A stretch of DNA of 64,000 bases from an uncultured Croceitalea sp. (GCA_947503285.1 CANNDD010000003.1:248001-312000); one strand, 5' to 3'. Positions 42,282 to 52,191 are shown, numbered from the stretch's first letter. Notes: generated from the letters alone by a model not told the origin. Translations and numbers: made by a program.

Positions 42282-44072
42282 ATGAACAAGACAGTAAATA
42301 TAAATTTGGCAAACTCACTATTTCATATAGATGATACTGCCTACGATAAGCTTAGACGCTATCTAGAGTCGGTCAAGCGGTCATTCTCAGGTACTGCCGG
42401 AAGCGATGAGATCATTGCCGATATCGAAGCGAGAATTGCAGAACTCTTTCTGGAGAAGATGGAAAATGAGCGGCAGGTAATCACCCAAAAAGAAGTTGAC
42501 GAGGTCATCACTATCATGGGCCAGCCCGAAGACTATATGATCGACGAGGACATTTTTGAAGATGAGCCTGTTAGCTCAAATAAAAAATCAGGCCCAACTT
42601 CAAGGGTCAAAAAACTATATCGCGATATTGAGAACAAATACATTGGGGGGGTCTGTTCTGGATTGGAACACTACTTGGGTTTTGATGCCCTTTGGATCCG
42701 CCTCATATTTATTCTCTTAGGCCTGTTTACTGGTTTCGGTATCGTGGCCTACATCTTACTTTGGATTTTGGTTCCCGAGGCCGTAACAACTTCGCAAAAG
42801 TTGGACATGACGGGAAAGCCCATCAACATCAGCAATATAGAACGCAAAGTTAAAGAGGGGTTTGATGATGTTGCCGACAAGGTTAAAAACGTCGACTACG
42901 ATAAAGTGGGTGACAAGGTCAAAAGCAGCTCCAAGACCTTTTTTGATACCATAGGGGATATCATTATGTTCTTTTTCAAGATATTCGGAAAGTTTATTGG
43001 AATAATACTCATTATTACAGGTGCAACGGCGCTTATAGCATTGTTCGTAGGCCTGTTCACTGTAGGCGTCATCGATATGGTCCATTTTCCGGGAGTGGAT
43101 TTTTATGATATTATCAATACTACGGGAGCTCCTGTCTGGGTTGTATCATTATTGTGCTTTTTTGCCGTTGGTATTCCCTTTTTCTTCTTGTTGTACTTAG
43201 GATTGAAAATTCTGGTCAATAATTTGAAATCCATCGGTAACATCGCTAGATATTCCCTATTAGGGCTTTGGCTGATGTCTATTGGGATTTTAATCGCACT
43301 CGGTATACGACAGGCAGCCGCACATGCCTTTACGGGTACTACCACGATAAATGAGGAAATTTATGTGGAAAATGCCACCGATACCTTGAACGTGCGCATG
43401 CAATCAACCGAAAGTATCGACTATGATAATCGATTTACTTTTGACGACCTTCAGATGGTCTATGATGATAATGGCAACGCCCTTTTATACTCAGAAGATA
43501 TTCGCTTCGATATCAAAAAATCCACCGATAGCCTTGTTCGCTTGAAAATACGTAAAGATGCTGATGGAAGTTCGTTTCAAGAAGCTAGGGAAAGGTCTTC
43601 TGAAATTACGTACAACTATGCTTATGTAGATGGTGAATTGGTATTGGACGACTATTTGACCACTTCCGCCGAAAACAAAATGCGAGACCAAGAAGTTCGC
43701 ACCACGCTCTACATACCCGAAGGCATGCATATCACATTTGATGAAAATGTCAACGGAAATATTGGAAGAAGCACCAAAAATGATCGTGATTATTACCGCA
43801 GTGATATCATCGATTATCTATGGGTCATGGGCGAGGACGGGGAATTGAAGTGTCAAAATTGCCCCGATGATCTTTATAGCGATGATGACGGCAATGGAAA
43901 AATCATTATCAACGAAGATGGGATCGATATCAACATCCGTGACAGAAATGAAAACGGAAAAATTATTATCAATGAAGATGGTATCGATATCGATGTCAAA
44001 GACAATGGGGAATCTTTTAAAATGAAGGTCGATGAAAATGGGGTCGAGATAAAGGCTGAAGATGATTATTAA
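42282..44072 (+). CDS. PspC domain-containing membrane protein
   Basis: A 596-residue protein. Residues 1-90 form a helical N-terminal region, and the PspC domain sits at about 105-170 (KLYRDIENKYIGGVCSGLEHYLGFDALWIRLIFILLGL). Four or more membrane helices follow (to about 345), then an extracytoplasmic domain. The C-terminus contains three ~20-residue repeats: GKIIINEDGIDINIRD, GKIIINEDGIDIDVKD and the more diverged FKMKVDENGVEIKAED. Family members respond to envelope stress; the partner GIN-domain lipoprotein follows after 133 bp. Confidence 0.9.
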   Translation: MNKTVNINLANSLFHIDDTAYDKLRRYLESVKRSFSGTAGSDEIIADIEARIAELFLEKMENERQVITQKEVDEVITIMGQPEDYMIDEDIFEDEPVSSNKKSGPTSRVKKLYRDIENKYIGGVCSGLEHYLGFDALWIRLIFILLGLFTGFGIVAYILLWILVPEAVTTSQKLDMTGKPINISNIERKVKEGFDDVADKVKNVDYDKVGDKVKSSSKTFFDTIGDIIMFFFKIFGKFIGIILIITGATALIALFVGLFTVGVIDMVHFPGVDFYDIINTTGAPVWVVSLLCFFAVGIPFFFLLYLGLKILVNNLKSIGNIARYSLLGLWLMSIGILIALGIRQAAAHAFTGTTTINEEIYVENATDTLNVRMQSTESIDYDNRFTFDDLQMVYDDNGNALLYSEDIRFDIKKSTDSLVRLKIRKDADGSSFQEARERSSEITYNYAYVDGELVLDDYLTTSAENKMRDQEVRTTLYIPEGMHITFDENVNGNIGRSTKNDRDYYRSDIIDYLWVMGEDGELKCQNCPDDLYSDDDGNGKIIINEDGIDINIRDRNENGKIIINEDGIDIDVKDNGESFKMKVDENGVEIKAEDDY

Positions 44073-44172
44073 AATTACAACCCAGTCCATTGTTTTGACG
44101 ATTCAGCAAATCAGATTGGTATAAAAGCTTAACGAATAACAACTTTGTACAACACTCAATTACTAATAAACC

Positions 44173-44188
44173 CCTGAACGTGTTCAGG
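44173..44188. repeat. Hairpin upstream of the GIN-domain gene
   Basis: CCTGAAC-gt-GTTCAGG, a 16-bp palindrome, followed by ACAAAAAACGAA just before the ATG at 44206. The tail is shared with the hairpin at 41861-41903. Confidence 0.55.
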
Positions 44189-44205
44189 ACAAAAAACGAA
44201 AAAAA

Positions 44206-44928
44206 ATGACAACTTTAGTACGAATGGCAGTAGCCGCATTATTAGCCCTTTTCATGTCATCATGTGCCTTTGACATCAATTTTGGTGATGGAAAAAGAGG
44301 GAATGGACAGGTTGCTGAGGAATCTCGGCGTATAAGCGATGGTTTCACCGCAGTTTACGCTTCTGAAGGTATTGACGTATTTGTCACCCAAGGAGACGAT
44401 TTTAAGATTTTAGTGGAAGCAGATGAGAATATCATTGATCTTATCGGCACCGATATCAAAGACGGCCGTTTAAAAATACATGCCATTGAGAATATCGGCA
44501 GGGCCACTAAAAATGTATATGTAACCTTACCAAGGGTAACCGCATTAAAAAGCTCAAGTGGGGCCGATTTAATCGCGCAAAATGTAATCAAGGCCGACAA
44601 AATCGAACTGGATGCCAGTAGTGGTTCAGATATCGAGGTAGAACTGGTCGCCAATGAAGTAATGGCCGATGCGAGTAGCGGGGCTGATATCAAGGTATCG
44701 GGCAAAACGGAGACCTTATATGCAGATGCAAGCAGCGGTTCTGACATTAAAGCGAGGACACTCACGGCAAAACGCTGTAATGCAGACGCCAGTAGTGGGG
44801 CTGATATTTCGGTCAATGTTTCTGAGGCATTGACCGCAGATGCCAGTAGTGGGGCCGATATTTCATATACTGGCGAAGCGAGTGTAACGAAAAAGAAGTC
44901 CGTTTCGGGCAGTGTGCATAAATACTAG
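44206..44928 (+). CDS. Head-GIN (DUF2807) domain lipoprotein
   Basis: A 240-residue lipoprotein (lipobox MSSC near residue 21). After RISDGFTAVYASEGIDVFV, the body is a beta-helix of repeated A-D-A-S-S-G-A/S-D-I rungs (at least six), which is the putative auto-transporter-adhesin/GIN fold. Located at the outer membrane or in the periplasm; it is the usual partner of PadR and PspC proteins in Bacteroidota. Followed by a strong terminator. Confidence 0.92.
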   Translation: MTTLVRMAVAALLALFMSSCAFDINFGDGKRGNGQVAEESRRISDGFTAVYASEGIDVFVTQGDDFKILVEADENIIDLIGTDIKDGRLKIHAIENIGRATKNVYVTLPRVTALKSSSGADLIAQNVIKADKIELDASSGSDIEVELVANEVMADASSGADIKVSGKTETLYADASSGSDIKARTLTAKRCNADASSGADISVNVSEALTADASSGADISYTGEASVTKKKSVSGSVHKY

Positions 44929-44953
44929 TACGATACCACCAACCAAATGACCT

Positions 44954-44990
44954 AATACCCCAAAACCTATTTTTGGGGTATTTTTTATTT
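44954..44990 (+). terminator. Rho-independent terminator after the PspC-GIN module
   Basis: AATACCCCAAAA / TTTTGGGGTATT, a perfect 12-bp stem with a 5-base loop (44966-44970), then TTTTATTTTT. Confidence 0.92.
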
Positions 44991-45100
44991 TTCTATCATA
45001 ATAGTGACATATTCATATTTTATTGGTTAAATAATTATGTATTTAACATTTTTTCGTACCTTAAATGAAGATTTTTTTCCTCACACAAAAACATTCAACC

Positions 45101-45550
45101 ATGAAAAAATTAGTCACAACCGTTTTGTTGATGGTCGTAGTGCTGGTCGCAGCAATACTCATCTCATCCAAACCAGATAATTACCACTCTATAGAGGGTA
45201 CTTGGGAACTTGTAAGCTTTCACAATTATGATGATGGTGTCAATATCAGTAGTACGGAACCAAAGGCAAAGGGATACCGTCAGGTAAAAATGTATTACAA
45301 TGGTAAAGTCATGTGGTCAAGATATGTGCCTAATGAACCCAACGGACGTTTCGGTTACGGATCGTATTACCTCACTGATCGTGAACTACACGAAACCATT
45401 ATTTTTGGGGATTCGGAAATGATGAAAGCCTTGGATACGCTTACGGAATTCATTTTCGAATTGGATTTGAAAAATGACACCTATAGTCAAATCAGTTTGG
45501 ACGAAGACGGAAACCGTACATTCTCTGAAAATTACAAGCGAATAGATTGA
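45101..45550 (+). CDS. Lipocalin-like secreted or membrane-anchored protein
   Basis: A 149-residue protein from the ATG at 45101 (MKKLVTTVLLMVVVLVAAIL), which gives a clean N-terminal hydrophobic segment; the frame is open from 45065. SIEGTWELVSFHNYDDG, GKVMWSRYVPNEPNGRFGYGS and a final FSENYKRID are typical of small lipocalin-like / DUF4488-like domains. The ligand is unknown. Confidence 0.8.
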   Translation: MKKLVTTVLLMVVVLVAAILISSKPDNYHSIEGTWELVSFHNYDDGVNISSTEPKAKGYRQVKMYYNGKVMWSRYVPNEPNGRFGYGSYYLTDRELHETIIFGDSEMMKALDTLTEFIFELDLKNDTYSQISLDEDGNRTFSENYKRID

Positions 45551-45576
45551 TTGGCTATCAACAACCGACCAAAATG

Positions 45577-45623
45577 AAAACGTCATTCCCTTACTGATTT
45601 CAGAGGAATGACGTTTTTTCTTT
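45577..45623. terminator. Bidirectional rho-independent terminator
   Basis: AAAACGTCATTCC pairs with GGAATGACGTTTT (13 bp) around a 15-base loop, ending in T6 on the plus strand and preceded by AAAA. It lies between the convergent lipocalin-like gene and trxB. Confidence 0.88.
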
Positions 45624-45639
45624 TAACTACAAAGGGCTA

Positions 45640-46617
45640 CTAATCCCAACGTGCCGTAGCTTCAACGGCAGAACCAACAGAGGCCAGATACCTTTCGGCA
45701 TCCAAGGCGGCCATACAGCCAGTTCCTGCAGCGGTTATCGCTTGACGGTATTCCTTGTCTTGAACATCCCCACTAGCAAATACGCCAGGTTTGCTGGTTT
45801 GGGTCGATTTTCCCTCGGTAACGATATAGCCCGTATCGTCCATCGCCAACTGCCCCTTGAAAATATCCGTATTGGGCTTGTGACCAATGGCAATAAACAA
45901 TCCTGTAATGGCTATATCCTCTTTCTCGCCCGTTTTGTTGTTTATCATTCGAAGGCCTTCAACCACTTGCTCGCCCAATACCTCATCCACTTCGGTATTG
46001 TAACGCACCTCGATATTGGGCAGACTGTTCACTCGGTGCTGCATGGCTTTTGAAGCCCTCATATGATCTTTACGAACCAACATGGTCACCTTACTACAGA
46101 TGTTTGCCAAATAAGAAGCTTCTTCAGCCGCAGTGTCCCCTGCCCCGACAATGGCCACTTCTTGACCTTTGTAAAAGAATCCGTCACAAACGGCACATGC
46201 CGAAACACCCCCACCACGCAAACGTTGTTCACTTGGCAAATTCAAATATTTCGCAGTGGCCCCTGTTGAGATTATAATACTTTCGGCCTCAATGGTATTG
46301 TCGCCGTCAACGGTGACTTTGTGTATACCCCCGACCTCATCGCTTAAATCCACCGCCGTGACCATTCCGACCCGTACTTCCGTTCCAAATCGTTCTGCTT
46401 GCTGTTGCAGCTGCACCATCATGGTGGGCCCATCTATACCTTCTGGATAGCCCGGAAAGTTATCCACCTCAGTAGTGGTGGTCAATTGACCACCAGGCTC
46501 CATACCTGTATAAAGTACCGGTTTCAAATCTGCCCTTGAGGCATATATAGCCGCCGTATATCCTGCCGGACCGGAGCCAATGATCAATGTTTTTAGTCGT
46601 TCAACTTGTTCTGACAT
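45640..46617 (-). CDS. trxB: Thioredoxin-disulfide reductase TrxB
   Basis: A 325-residue low-molecular-weight thioredoxin reductase. FAD motif IIGSGPAGYTAAIYASRA (residues 12-29), the redox pair Cys141-Ala-Val-Cys144 in SACAVCDGFF, NADPH motif VAIVGAGDTAAEEA and GVFASGDVQDKEYRQAITAAG near the C-terminus. It transfers electrons from NADPH to thioredoxin in the cytoplasm. A perfect TACTTTTG promoter box lies 29 bp upstream. Confidence 0.96.
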   Translation of the reverse strand: MSEQVERLKTLIIGSGPAGYTAAIYASRADLKPVLYTGMEPGGQLTTTTEVDNFPGYPEGIDGPTMMVQLQQQAERFGTEVRVGMVTAVDLSDEVGGIHKVTVDGDNTIEAESIIISTGATAKYLNLPSEQRLRGGGVSACAVCDGFFYKGQEVAIVGAGDTAAEEASYLANICSKVTMLVRKDHMRASKAMQHRVNSLPNIEVRYNTEVDEVLGEQVVEGLRMINNKTGEKEDIAITGLFIAIGHKPNTDIFKGQLAMDDTGYIVTEGKSTQTSKPGVFASGDVQDKEYRQAITAAGTGCMAALDAERYLASVGSAVEATARWD

Positions 46618-46646
46618 AATTAAACCTCTTCTATATTGTGTAAGTA

Positions 46647-46654
46647 CAAAAGTA
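46647..46654 (-). promoter_or_regulatory. Probable promoter -7 box of trxB
   Basis: TACTTTTG on the minus strand, a perfect TAnnTTTG, 29 bp from the ATG; the -33 element is not clear. Confidence 0.5.
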
Positions 46655-46710
46655 GCTTTTTTGACCTAAAACTTACATCTTCATATAAGAGCTTATGAAC
46701 AAATAACTAA

Positions 46711-47766
46711 CTAAATCGTACTGAATTTATAGACACAGGTCGATTCGTATTTTTCGTCTGGTTGTAAAACGGTGCTGGGGAAATTGGACTGGTTCGGAGA
46801 ATTGGGGAAATGCTGTGTTTCTAGGCAAAAAGCTTCCCCATTACGATATGCTTTCCCGCCTTTCCCTAGAATGGAAGACGATATGGAACTACCACTGTAG
46901 AATTGAATGCCCGGTTCATTGGTGAAAACCTCCATGGTCCTTCCACTATCAGGTTCTATTACCTTTGCGGCCACAATCAGCCCATCTTCGCTCTTTACTT
47001 GTTGATCCAGCACGAAATTATGGTCATATCCACCGCCGAATTTCAATTGCTCATGGTATTGGCCTAAGTCTTTCCCTATCCGTTTTGGTTCGGTGAAATC
47101 GAATGGGGTAGCAACTACACTTTCCAAAATTCCGGTGGGAATCATATTCGCATTAATAGGAGTATAAAAATCAGCATTGATTATGAGAAGATGCTCATTG
47201 ATACTACCCATTTTAGCCCCCCTTAAATTAAAATAGGAATGGTGGGTAAGATTGATAACGGTTTTCTGATCCGTCTGGGCGGTATATTGAATCCTCAACT
47301 CATTGGTATCGGTCAATATATAGTTCACTTGCACTATGACGTTACCCGGATAACCTTCTTCCATGTGGCGCGACATTCTTGAGAAGTTAAGTTCGTTTCT
47401 CGAAATTTTGTCAACCTTCCACACCACACTTTCAAAACCCTGTTCTCCCCCATGCATATGGTTACCGCCGTAGTTGGTGGCCAATTCATATTCCCTGTCA
47501 TCTAACGTGAACCTGCCGCCTGCAATTCTGTTGGCATACCTACCAATTACCGCCCCGTAATATTTTTGATCGGTTTTTAAATAATCTTCTAAAGTTGAAT
47601 ACCCCAGTACGACATCATCAAAAACCCCATGCCCATCAGGTACCATTAACGAGACGAGGCGTTGCCCATAATTAGTAAACTTGGCAGTGAGGCCATGCAT
47701 GTTCGCGATGGTAAAAAGACCTACCTTTTGGCCTTTAATTGTGGTTTCAAAGTCCTTTTTATACAC
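46711..47766 (-). CDS. galM: Aldose 1-epimerase (mutarotase) GalM
   Basis: A 351-residue mutarotase. GAVIGRYANRIAGGRFTLD, NGGNHMHGG-like NYGGNHMHGGEQGF, LTHHSYFNLRG with the catalytic His, and FCLETQHFPNSPNQ with the catalytic Glu are all present. It interconverts alpha and beta anomers of hexoses in the cytoplasm; no signal peptide. A TAATTTTG box lies 22 bp upstream. Confidence 0.95.
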   Translation of the reverse strand: MYKKDFETTIKGQKVGLFTIANMHGLTAKFTNYGQRLVSLMVPDGHGVFDDVVLGYSTLEDYLKTDQKYYGAVIGRYANRIAGGRFTLDDREYELATNYGGNHMHGGEQGFESVVWKVDKISRNELNFSRMSRHMEEGYPGNVIVQVNYILTDTNELRIQYTAQTDQKTVINLTHHSYFNLRGAKMGSINEHLLIINADFYTPINANMIPTGILESVVATPFDFTEPKRIGKDLGQYHEQLKFGGGYDHNFVLDQQVKSEDGLIVAAKVIEPDSGRTMEVFTNEPGIQFYSGSSISSSILGKGGKAYRNGEAFCLETQHFPNSPNQSNFPSTVLQPDEKYESTCVYKFSTI

Positions 47767-48300
47767 TTCTGGAGTACTTCTTGGATTTCAAAATTAATCG
47801 AAAAAAGAATAGTCTATTAATAAAATCCATTAAAGACTCAATCCTGGTAAGTAGCTTTGATTTTAAGGTCTTTGAAAATTTGGTATTGGTAAACAAGCGT
47901 TTTTTGACCAATCGATGAATTCAAAATTTCATAAACCTATATTCGGGTAAATATCCAACATACGAAAACAAGACAAGCGCTGAAACTAGAAAAAATAAGC
48001 AACAATCGATAGGTTCTTTCGAGACTCCCCTTCTTTCATCGTAGGAAAATCATAAAATTATTGAAATCACCATGGTTGAAACCGTGGATGAGGTTTAAAG
48101 ATGGTCATGAAAGCTAAAAGATAAATCAAGGACCAATAACCTTATAAATCTGGGGTTAACCTTATCTTTTCGTGGTCGGGGATTCTCTTCATCCTGAATT
48201 TAGAAGAAGATGTCAATAAGTGACTGATTTTTATTTAAATATATGAGTATTGCCAGTCTAAGCATCAGTGAATGATTCATTGTATTGGTAATAGAAGACA
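47767..48300. other. Long intergenic region, no gene recognised
   Basis: About 530 bp. It holds the likely galM promoter box TAATTTTG (minus strand, 47789-47796). A short minus-strand frame beginning MKEGESRKNLSIVAYF (about 48047 down to 47996) is soon stopped and could resume in another frame, so it might be a decayed small gene; support is weak. Nothing else is seen. Confidence 0.35.
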
Positions 48301-48328
48301 AAAACCCTTTTTTCAAAGGGTTTTTTTC
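48301..48328. terminator. Rho-independent terminator after the DUF2383 gene
   Basis: AAACCCTTT-tttc-AAAGGGTTT with T-run and A-run on either side; works for the minus-strand gene at 48349. Confidence 0.82.
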
Positions 48329-48348
48329 ATCAGGTATGGTATGGGGTT

Positions 48349-48801
48349 TTACCTGTGGTCTTCCAAAATTTCTGAAGTTTCCATATCATTTCGAATAGCA
48401 TCTCGTTGTTCCCTTATAATTTCCTTCAATCTGTGGGGAACATGGGTCTCTGCCAACACATCGTTGTATTCATCAATAGCAGATTTGTCGCCCCGAACCG
48501 CTTCTTCAAGCATGGCTTCATCGTTGTCTCCTGAGAAAAATGCCTTTACATCCATCCAAGCACGATGCGCGGCTCCAGCCGTACTTCCATCGATTTCCTT
48601 ATCTCCGAGGTCAAGATCTTGAGCTGCATTTCTCAATGTTTTGAGAAAAATTTTTCGTTCCTCGGCTTTTTTGCTAAAATAACTTTGAATACCTGCAGCA
48701 TTTGCATTTTCAGCCGCTTTTTCAAAACCTATAACGGCATCTTCATTTTTTGTCACGAGGTCTTTTAACCTATCCTCGATTTTCTTAACATCATTATTCA
48801 T
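48349..48801 (-). CDS. PA2169 / DUF2383 family four-helix-bundle protein
   Basis: A 150-residue helical ferritin-like protein: RLKDLVTKNEDAVIGFEKAAEN, SYFSKKAEERKIFLKTLRNAAQDL, HRAWMDVKAFFSGDNDEAMLEEAVRGDKSAIDEY. This is DUF2383, usually called PA2169 family. The function is unknown; genes of this kind often lie with general-stress genes, as here. A paralogue is at 49327. Confidence 0.88.
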   Translation of the reverse strand: MNNDVKKIEDRLKDLVTKNEDAVIGFEKAAENANAAGIQSYFSKKAEERKIFLKTLRNAAQDLDLGDKEIDGSTAGAAHRAWMDVKAFFSGDNDEAMLEEAVRGDKSAIDEYNDVLAETHVPHRLKEIIREQRDAIRNDMETSEILEDHR

Positions 48802-49326
48802 TTTTATGTGGTTTTACGGTAACTATTGATTTCATGCCTACCGGTTGACATATTAAAACGCTAATTTATCCCAAGGAATAACACTAGCTTAATCGCAAAC
48901 ATGTAAACTTTGACCGTATAGAATTCAGCTTTGCGATTACATATGGCGTAAAGGGTAAAAGTCATGTTCTGTAGAGATATGTAGTGAATAAAACTGATGT
49001 TCATCCTTCGCTGCTATTGACTGCACATCGCTCTTCAATGTATCTGAAAAGATTATAGGCATTTCATCGACAATAACCCAAACATCCTAATAATTATTCC
49101 CACGTATCAAGTCCTTCTAAACCTTACTATAATATAAATCGCTGACTTTCACTACAGCCGATTAAAGGTTCGAAATTTTCAACTAGTTGATTCATATCAC
49201 AAGAAGAGGCTGATTCATTAGGTTTTTTACAATTAGTCACTCTGGGTATATGACAGCATAACGAGTAAATGACAAAAAAGGTGAACTGAGATATTGGGCA
49301 ACCTAAAATTACTACAGTTCGTTCAC
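48802..49326. other. Long intergenic region, no gene recognised
   Basis: About 525 bp, AT-rich, between the two DUF2383 genes. No credible ORF. An 8-bp inverted repeat AGGTGAAC (about 49279-49286) / GTTCACCT (49320-49327) lies at the end of the next gene with a ~33-base loop, too open to be called a terminator. Confidence 0.35.
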
Positions 49327-49758
49327 CTATATGTTGAAAGAACTCGAAATTCCCTCAGCTATTTCGTCACGATGCCCCTCTAGAATCGTACGGTTGAAAC
49401 CCGTTACGGAAGTGTGTTTCAAAACTTCTTCATATTCCTCTAAAACGGTTTGCTCTGCTTTTCTACATTCTTCCAACACTGCTGCCTTGCTGTTCCCCTT
49501 AAAAAATAAGAGGGTATCCGACCAAATCTTAGCCGCTTTTTGCGACAGTTGTCCCGCTTTAAGTGGTGTTTCGTTCAACCGAATGATAATATCAGTCAAT
49601 TCGTTGACCATGCTGGCCTTCTCAGCCGCTTTAACTACGAAGAATGATTTTAATGTCGAATCTTCTACATGTTCAATACCCGTCTTGTATGTTTTTTCTG
49701 CATGATAGTGTACACCCAATAATTCATTTAATAAATCTGCTACTTGTGAATAACTCAT
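49327..49758 (-). CDS. DUF2383 family four-helix-bundle protein, second copy
   Basis: A 143-residue protein from the ATG at 49758 (MSYSQVADLLNELL); the frame is open to 49806. ADLLNELLGVHYHAEKTYKTG, FFVVKAAEKASMVNELTDII and EECRKAEQTVLEEYEEVLKH follow the DUF2383 pattern and share layout with 48349-48801, although the sequences have diverged considerably. Confidence 0.85.
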   Translation of the reverse strand: MSYSQVADLLNELLGVHYHAEKTYKTGIEHVEDSTLKSFFVVKAAEKASMVNELTDIIIRLNETPLKAGQLSQKAAKIWSDTLLFFKGNSKAAVLEECRKAEQTVLEEYEEVLKHTSVTGFNRTILEGHRDEIAEGISSSFNI

Positions 49759-49951
49759 AATCATATATTTAATTAAATAGAAATATCCGAAATTAAACAC
49801 CCCCATATTGACGCTAAAGCTTGTTTGATTGATGCGGACCGTTTTTAGCTTGGTAAAATTTAAACTTAATCTAATATAGAATTTGGTTTTGTTGAATTAA
49901 ACCCCATAGCATTGAAATTGACATTAGAACAGCATCTTTGAAACAAGTCCC

Positions 49952-51238
49952 TTATTCAAATTTTGCCAAGAGTTGATTTCTATCTGAACTGTTGACTATA
50001 TGATACTCAATATCTTTCCGTAAGCTATTTATTTCCAATTTGACGACCCTACTATTTTCATTACAAAGATTTGGGCACTTAGCAATGAACCGTAAGGCGT
50101 CAATCAACTCATACAACACCAAACTATCTTGCTTTGCGTAAAAACGAATGGGCTGTATAATGGTGCGCATCAACTCTTTTGCTGGAATATTGTTTTTAAT
50201 CAAAACACACTGCCCTTTATCCAATGCCTGCGCGGTCTTTTGGGGAAACTGCAAAAATTTTCGGAGTAGCCCACCTAGTTTTTCGATAGTATCAATTGCC
50301 GTACCTGGATCGTTGATACCTGGTGACATAGCTTTAACGGCGATTTCCATAAGTTTGATCATGCCGCCTATTCCGTAATCGTTTTCATAACGATTGGAAG
50401 AGATGTCCATACATAACATCAAATTCTTGATTTCTTCTTTAGAAAGGTCTTTTTGAATGCGGAGTATAGGCTTTCCCTTCCAGACATGCATGTTGGGATA
50501 GGGAATTATCTCAATTTGGTTATTTTGTGCTTTTATGGAATCTTTTATAATTCTGGTGTCAATGCCTCGAACATATCCTGACCGATCACTTCGAAGTACC
50601 TTCCATTCAGAAGTTTCCGTATGTCCAGTGCTAATTTGTAAGGTAATGGATTGTTTTAACTCCCGTTCCGCAAAATCATTACACTTGCTAAAAATTCTGT
50701 CAATGATGTTATGAATTTGTATGGCCCCTGAAATATTATGGATAAAATACACGAACAGTGCGATGCAAATTACACTTAAAATAGCTGCAAGCATGGTTGA
50801 AAGACCTATGGTATCAGTATCCATACCGAGTGCACCTAATGAGGTCAAAATTATGATGCAATAAAGTAATGTACCCACATAAATACCTAGTATGATTTGA
50901 TGTTCACTGTTCGAAATCAAACCCGGAAGGAGTCTTGGCGAAAAATTGGATGAAGCTTGTCCTAAAACTACCATGACCATTGAAAAGCTGAAGACCGTTA
51001 GCGAGATTACCCCTCCAATCAAGACCGATAATATGGACCGTGCCGTTTCGTAATCTTGTATGAACAGATAGGGGACATTCTTCTTTATGGAGTGAACTAT
51101 CTCCCAATTGTCTAGCGAAAGTGCTATAAGGGCAAGTATTCCATAAAATAGGGAAATGAGGACAGGGTAAAAGGCAATGCTTCTAATTACCTGACGATAC
51201 ATTCTAGTGATAAATTTGATAATTTTTTTCATAGTCAT
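49952..51238 (-). CDS. DUF2254 family membrane protein
   Basis: A 428-residue protein with four N-terminal membrane helices (about 20-40, 68-92, 113-134, 145-168) and a soluble C-terminal domain. GGVISLTVFSFSMVMVVLGQAS followed by NFSPRLLPGLISN, and KAMSPGINDPGTAIDTIEKL are hallmark motifs of DUF2254. No function is established. It stands alone on the minus strand between small stress-type genes. Confidence 0.9.
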   Translation of the reverse strand: MTMKKIIKFITRMYRQVIRSIAFYPVLISLFYGILALIALSLDNWEIVHSIKKNVPYLFIQDYETARSILSVLIGGVISLTVFSFSMVMVVLGQASSNFSPRLLPGLISNSEHQIILGIYVGTLLYCIIILTSLGALGMDTDTIGLSTMLAAILSVICIALFVYFIHNISGAIQIHNIIDRIFSKCNDFAERELKQSITLQISTGHTETSEWKVLRSDRSGYVRGIDTRIIKDSIKAQNNQIEIIPYPNMHVWKGKPILRIQKDLSKEEIKNLMLCMDISSNRYENDYGIGGMIKLMEIAVKAMSPGINDPGTAIDTIEKLGGLLRKFLQFPQKTAQALDKGQCVLIKNNIPAKELMRTIIQPIRFYAKQDSLVLYELIDALRFIAKCPNLCNENSRVVKLEINSLRKDIEYHIVNSSDRNQLLAKFE

Positions 51239-51417
51239 TTATGTCGGGTAGTACACGTTTGCAACCCGTCCTTTTTTATCACTGATAAAAAGGAAGGCTT
51301 CTGGTACCTTTCCCTATTAAGCCACGGATAAGACTACCCACGATTCTTAAAAAAGATGATTTTTTTGATTTACATCCCCTTTTTGAGTTATTAGGGCTTG
51401 TGCTACATAACCTAACC

Positions 51418-51864
51418 TTAAAAAGCCTTGATTTTTTTGACGAAAACCTTAAACTCCACATCGAATTTCTTACCATCCCTTTTGAGTTCGACATCATAAA
51501 ATAATCCTTTTTTGAAATGTCGCACACGTTCTATTTCCACAATTTTACAATCCTTGTAATCTTGTTCTAACCGCTCCCGTATAGTGAAGGGTAACTCTTT
51601 TTCTGATATACTGGTCTCCGTTTCAATCCAAGTACCGTCAGGGTTATAGTCTGCTCTATATTTTATCCCATCAATCTTGAAGTTCGATTCGTAATTGCCG
51701 TTTTTATCTATATGCCAATCGGGGTCGTTCTCATTCGGATACATTTTCTCGAAAGTCTCTTTGACTTCTTTTGGTGTCTGTCCATTCAAATTGAACGAAA
51801 GTAACAAGCTTAAAAAAATCGGGGCCAAAATAAGGGTTATGTTCATATTCCTATTTGTTTTCAT
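51418..51864 (-). CDS. PepSY-like (DUF2874-type) secreted protein
   Basis: A 148-residue protein with signal peptide (ITLILAPIFLSLLLSFNLNG). TPKEVKETFEKMYPNENDPDWHIDKNGNYESNF repeated in weaker form as PFTIRERLEQDYKDCKIVEIERV is typical of the PepSY-like putative beta-lactamase-inhibitor-like family in Bacteroidota. Likely periplasmic; function not known. Confidence 0.83.
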   Translation of the reverse strand: MKTNRNMNITLILAPIFLSLLLSFNLNGQTPKEVKETFEKMYPNENDPDWHIDKNGNYESNFKIDGIKYRADYNPDGTWIETETSISEKELPFTIRERLEQDYKDCKIVEIERVRHFKKGLFYDVELKRDGKKFDVEFKVFVKKIKAF

Positions 51865-52014
51865 AACGGTATTGACTGAAAATATATTCGTGGGGTGTCA
51901 TTTACGGAACACCTGGCATTATACCTTGAAACTTTTGATTGGACTAAAAAAAAATCGTTTAAAGCACTGATCCAATCACACTAAACGATAGTTTGCCCAA
52001 TGGTAATCAATTAA

Positions 52015-52191
<177 letters not shown>

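Noticed and set aside
48272-48622. Plus-strand frame of 116 codons overlapping the DUF2383 gene
   Set aside because: It lies over a terminator and antisense to a well-supported gene.
49279-49327. Inverted repeat AGGTGAAC / GTTCACCT and a single ACAGTTCGT resembling a LytTR half-site
   Set aside because: The loop is too long for a terminator, and there is no second 9-mer 21 bp away nor a gene start at the required distance.
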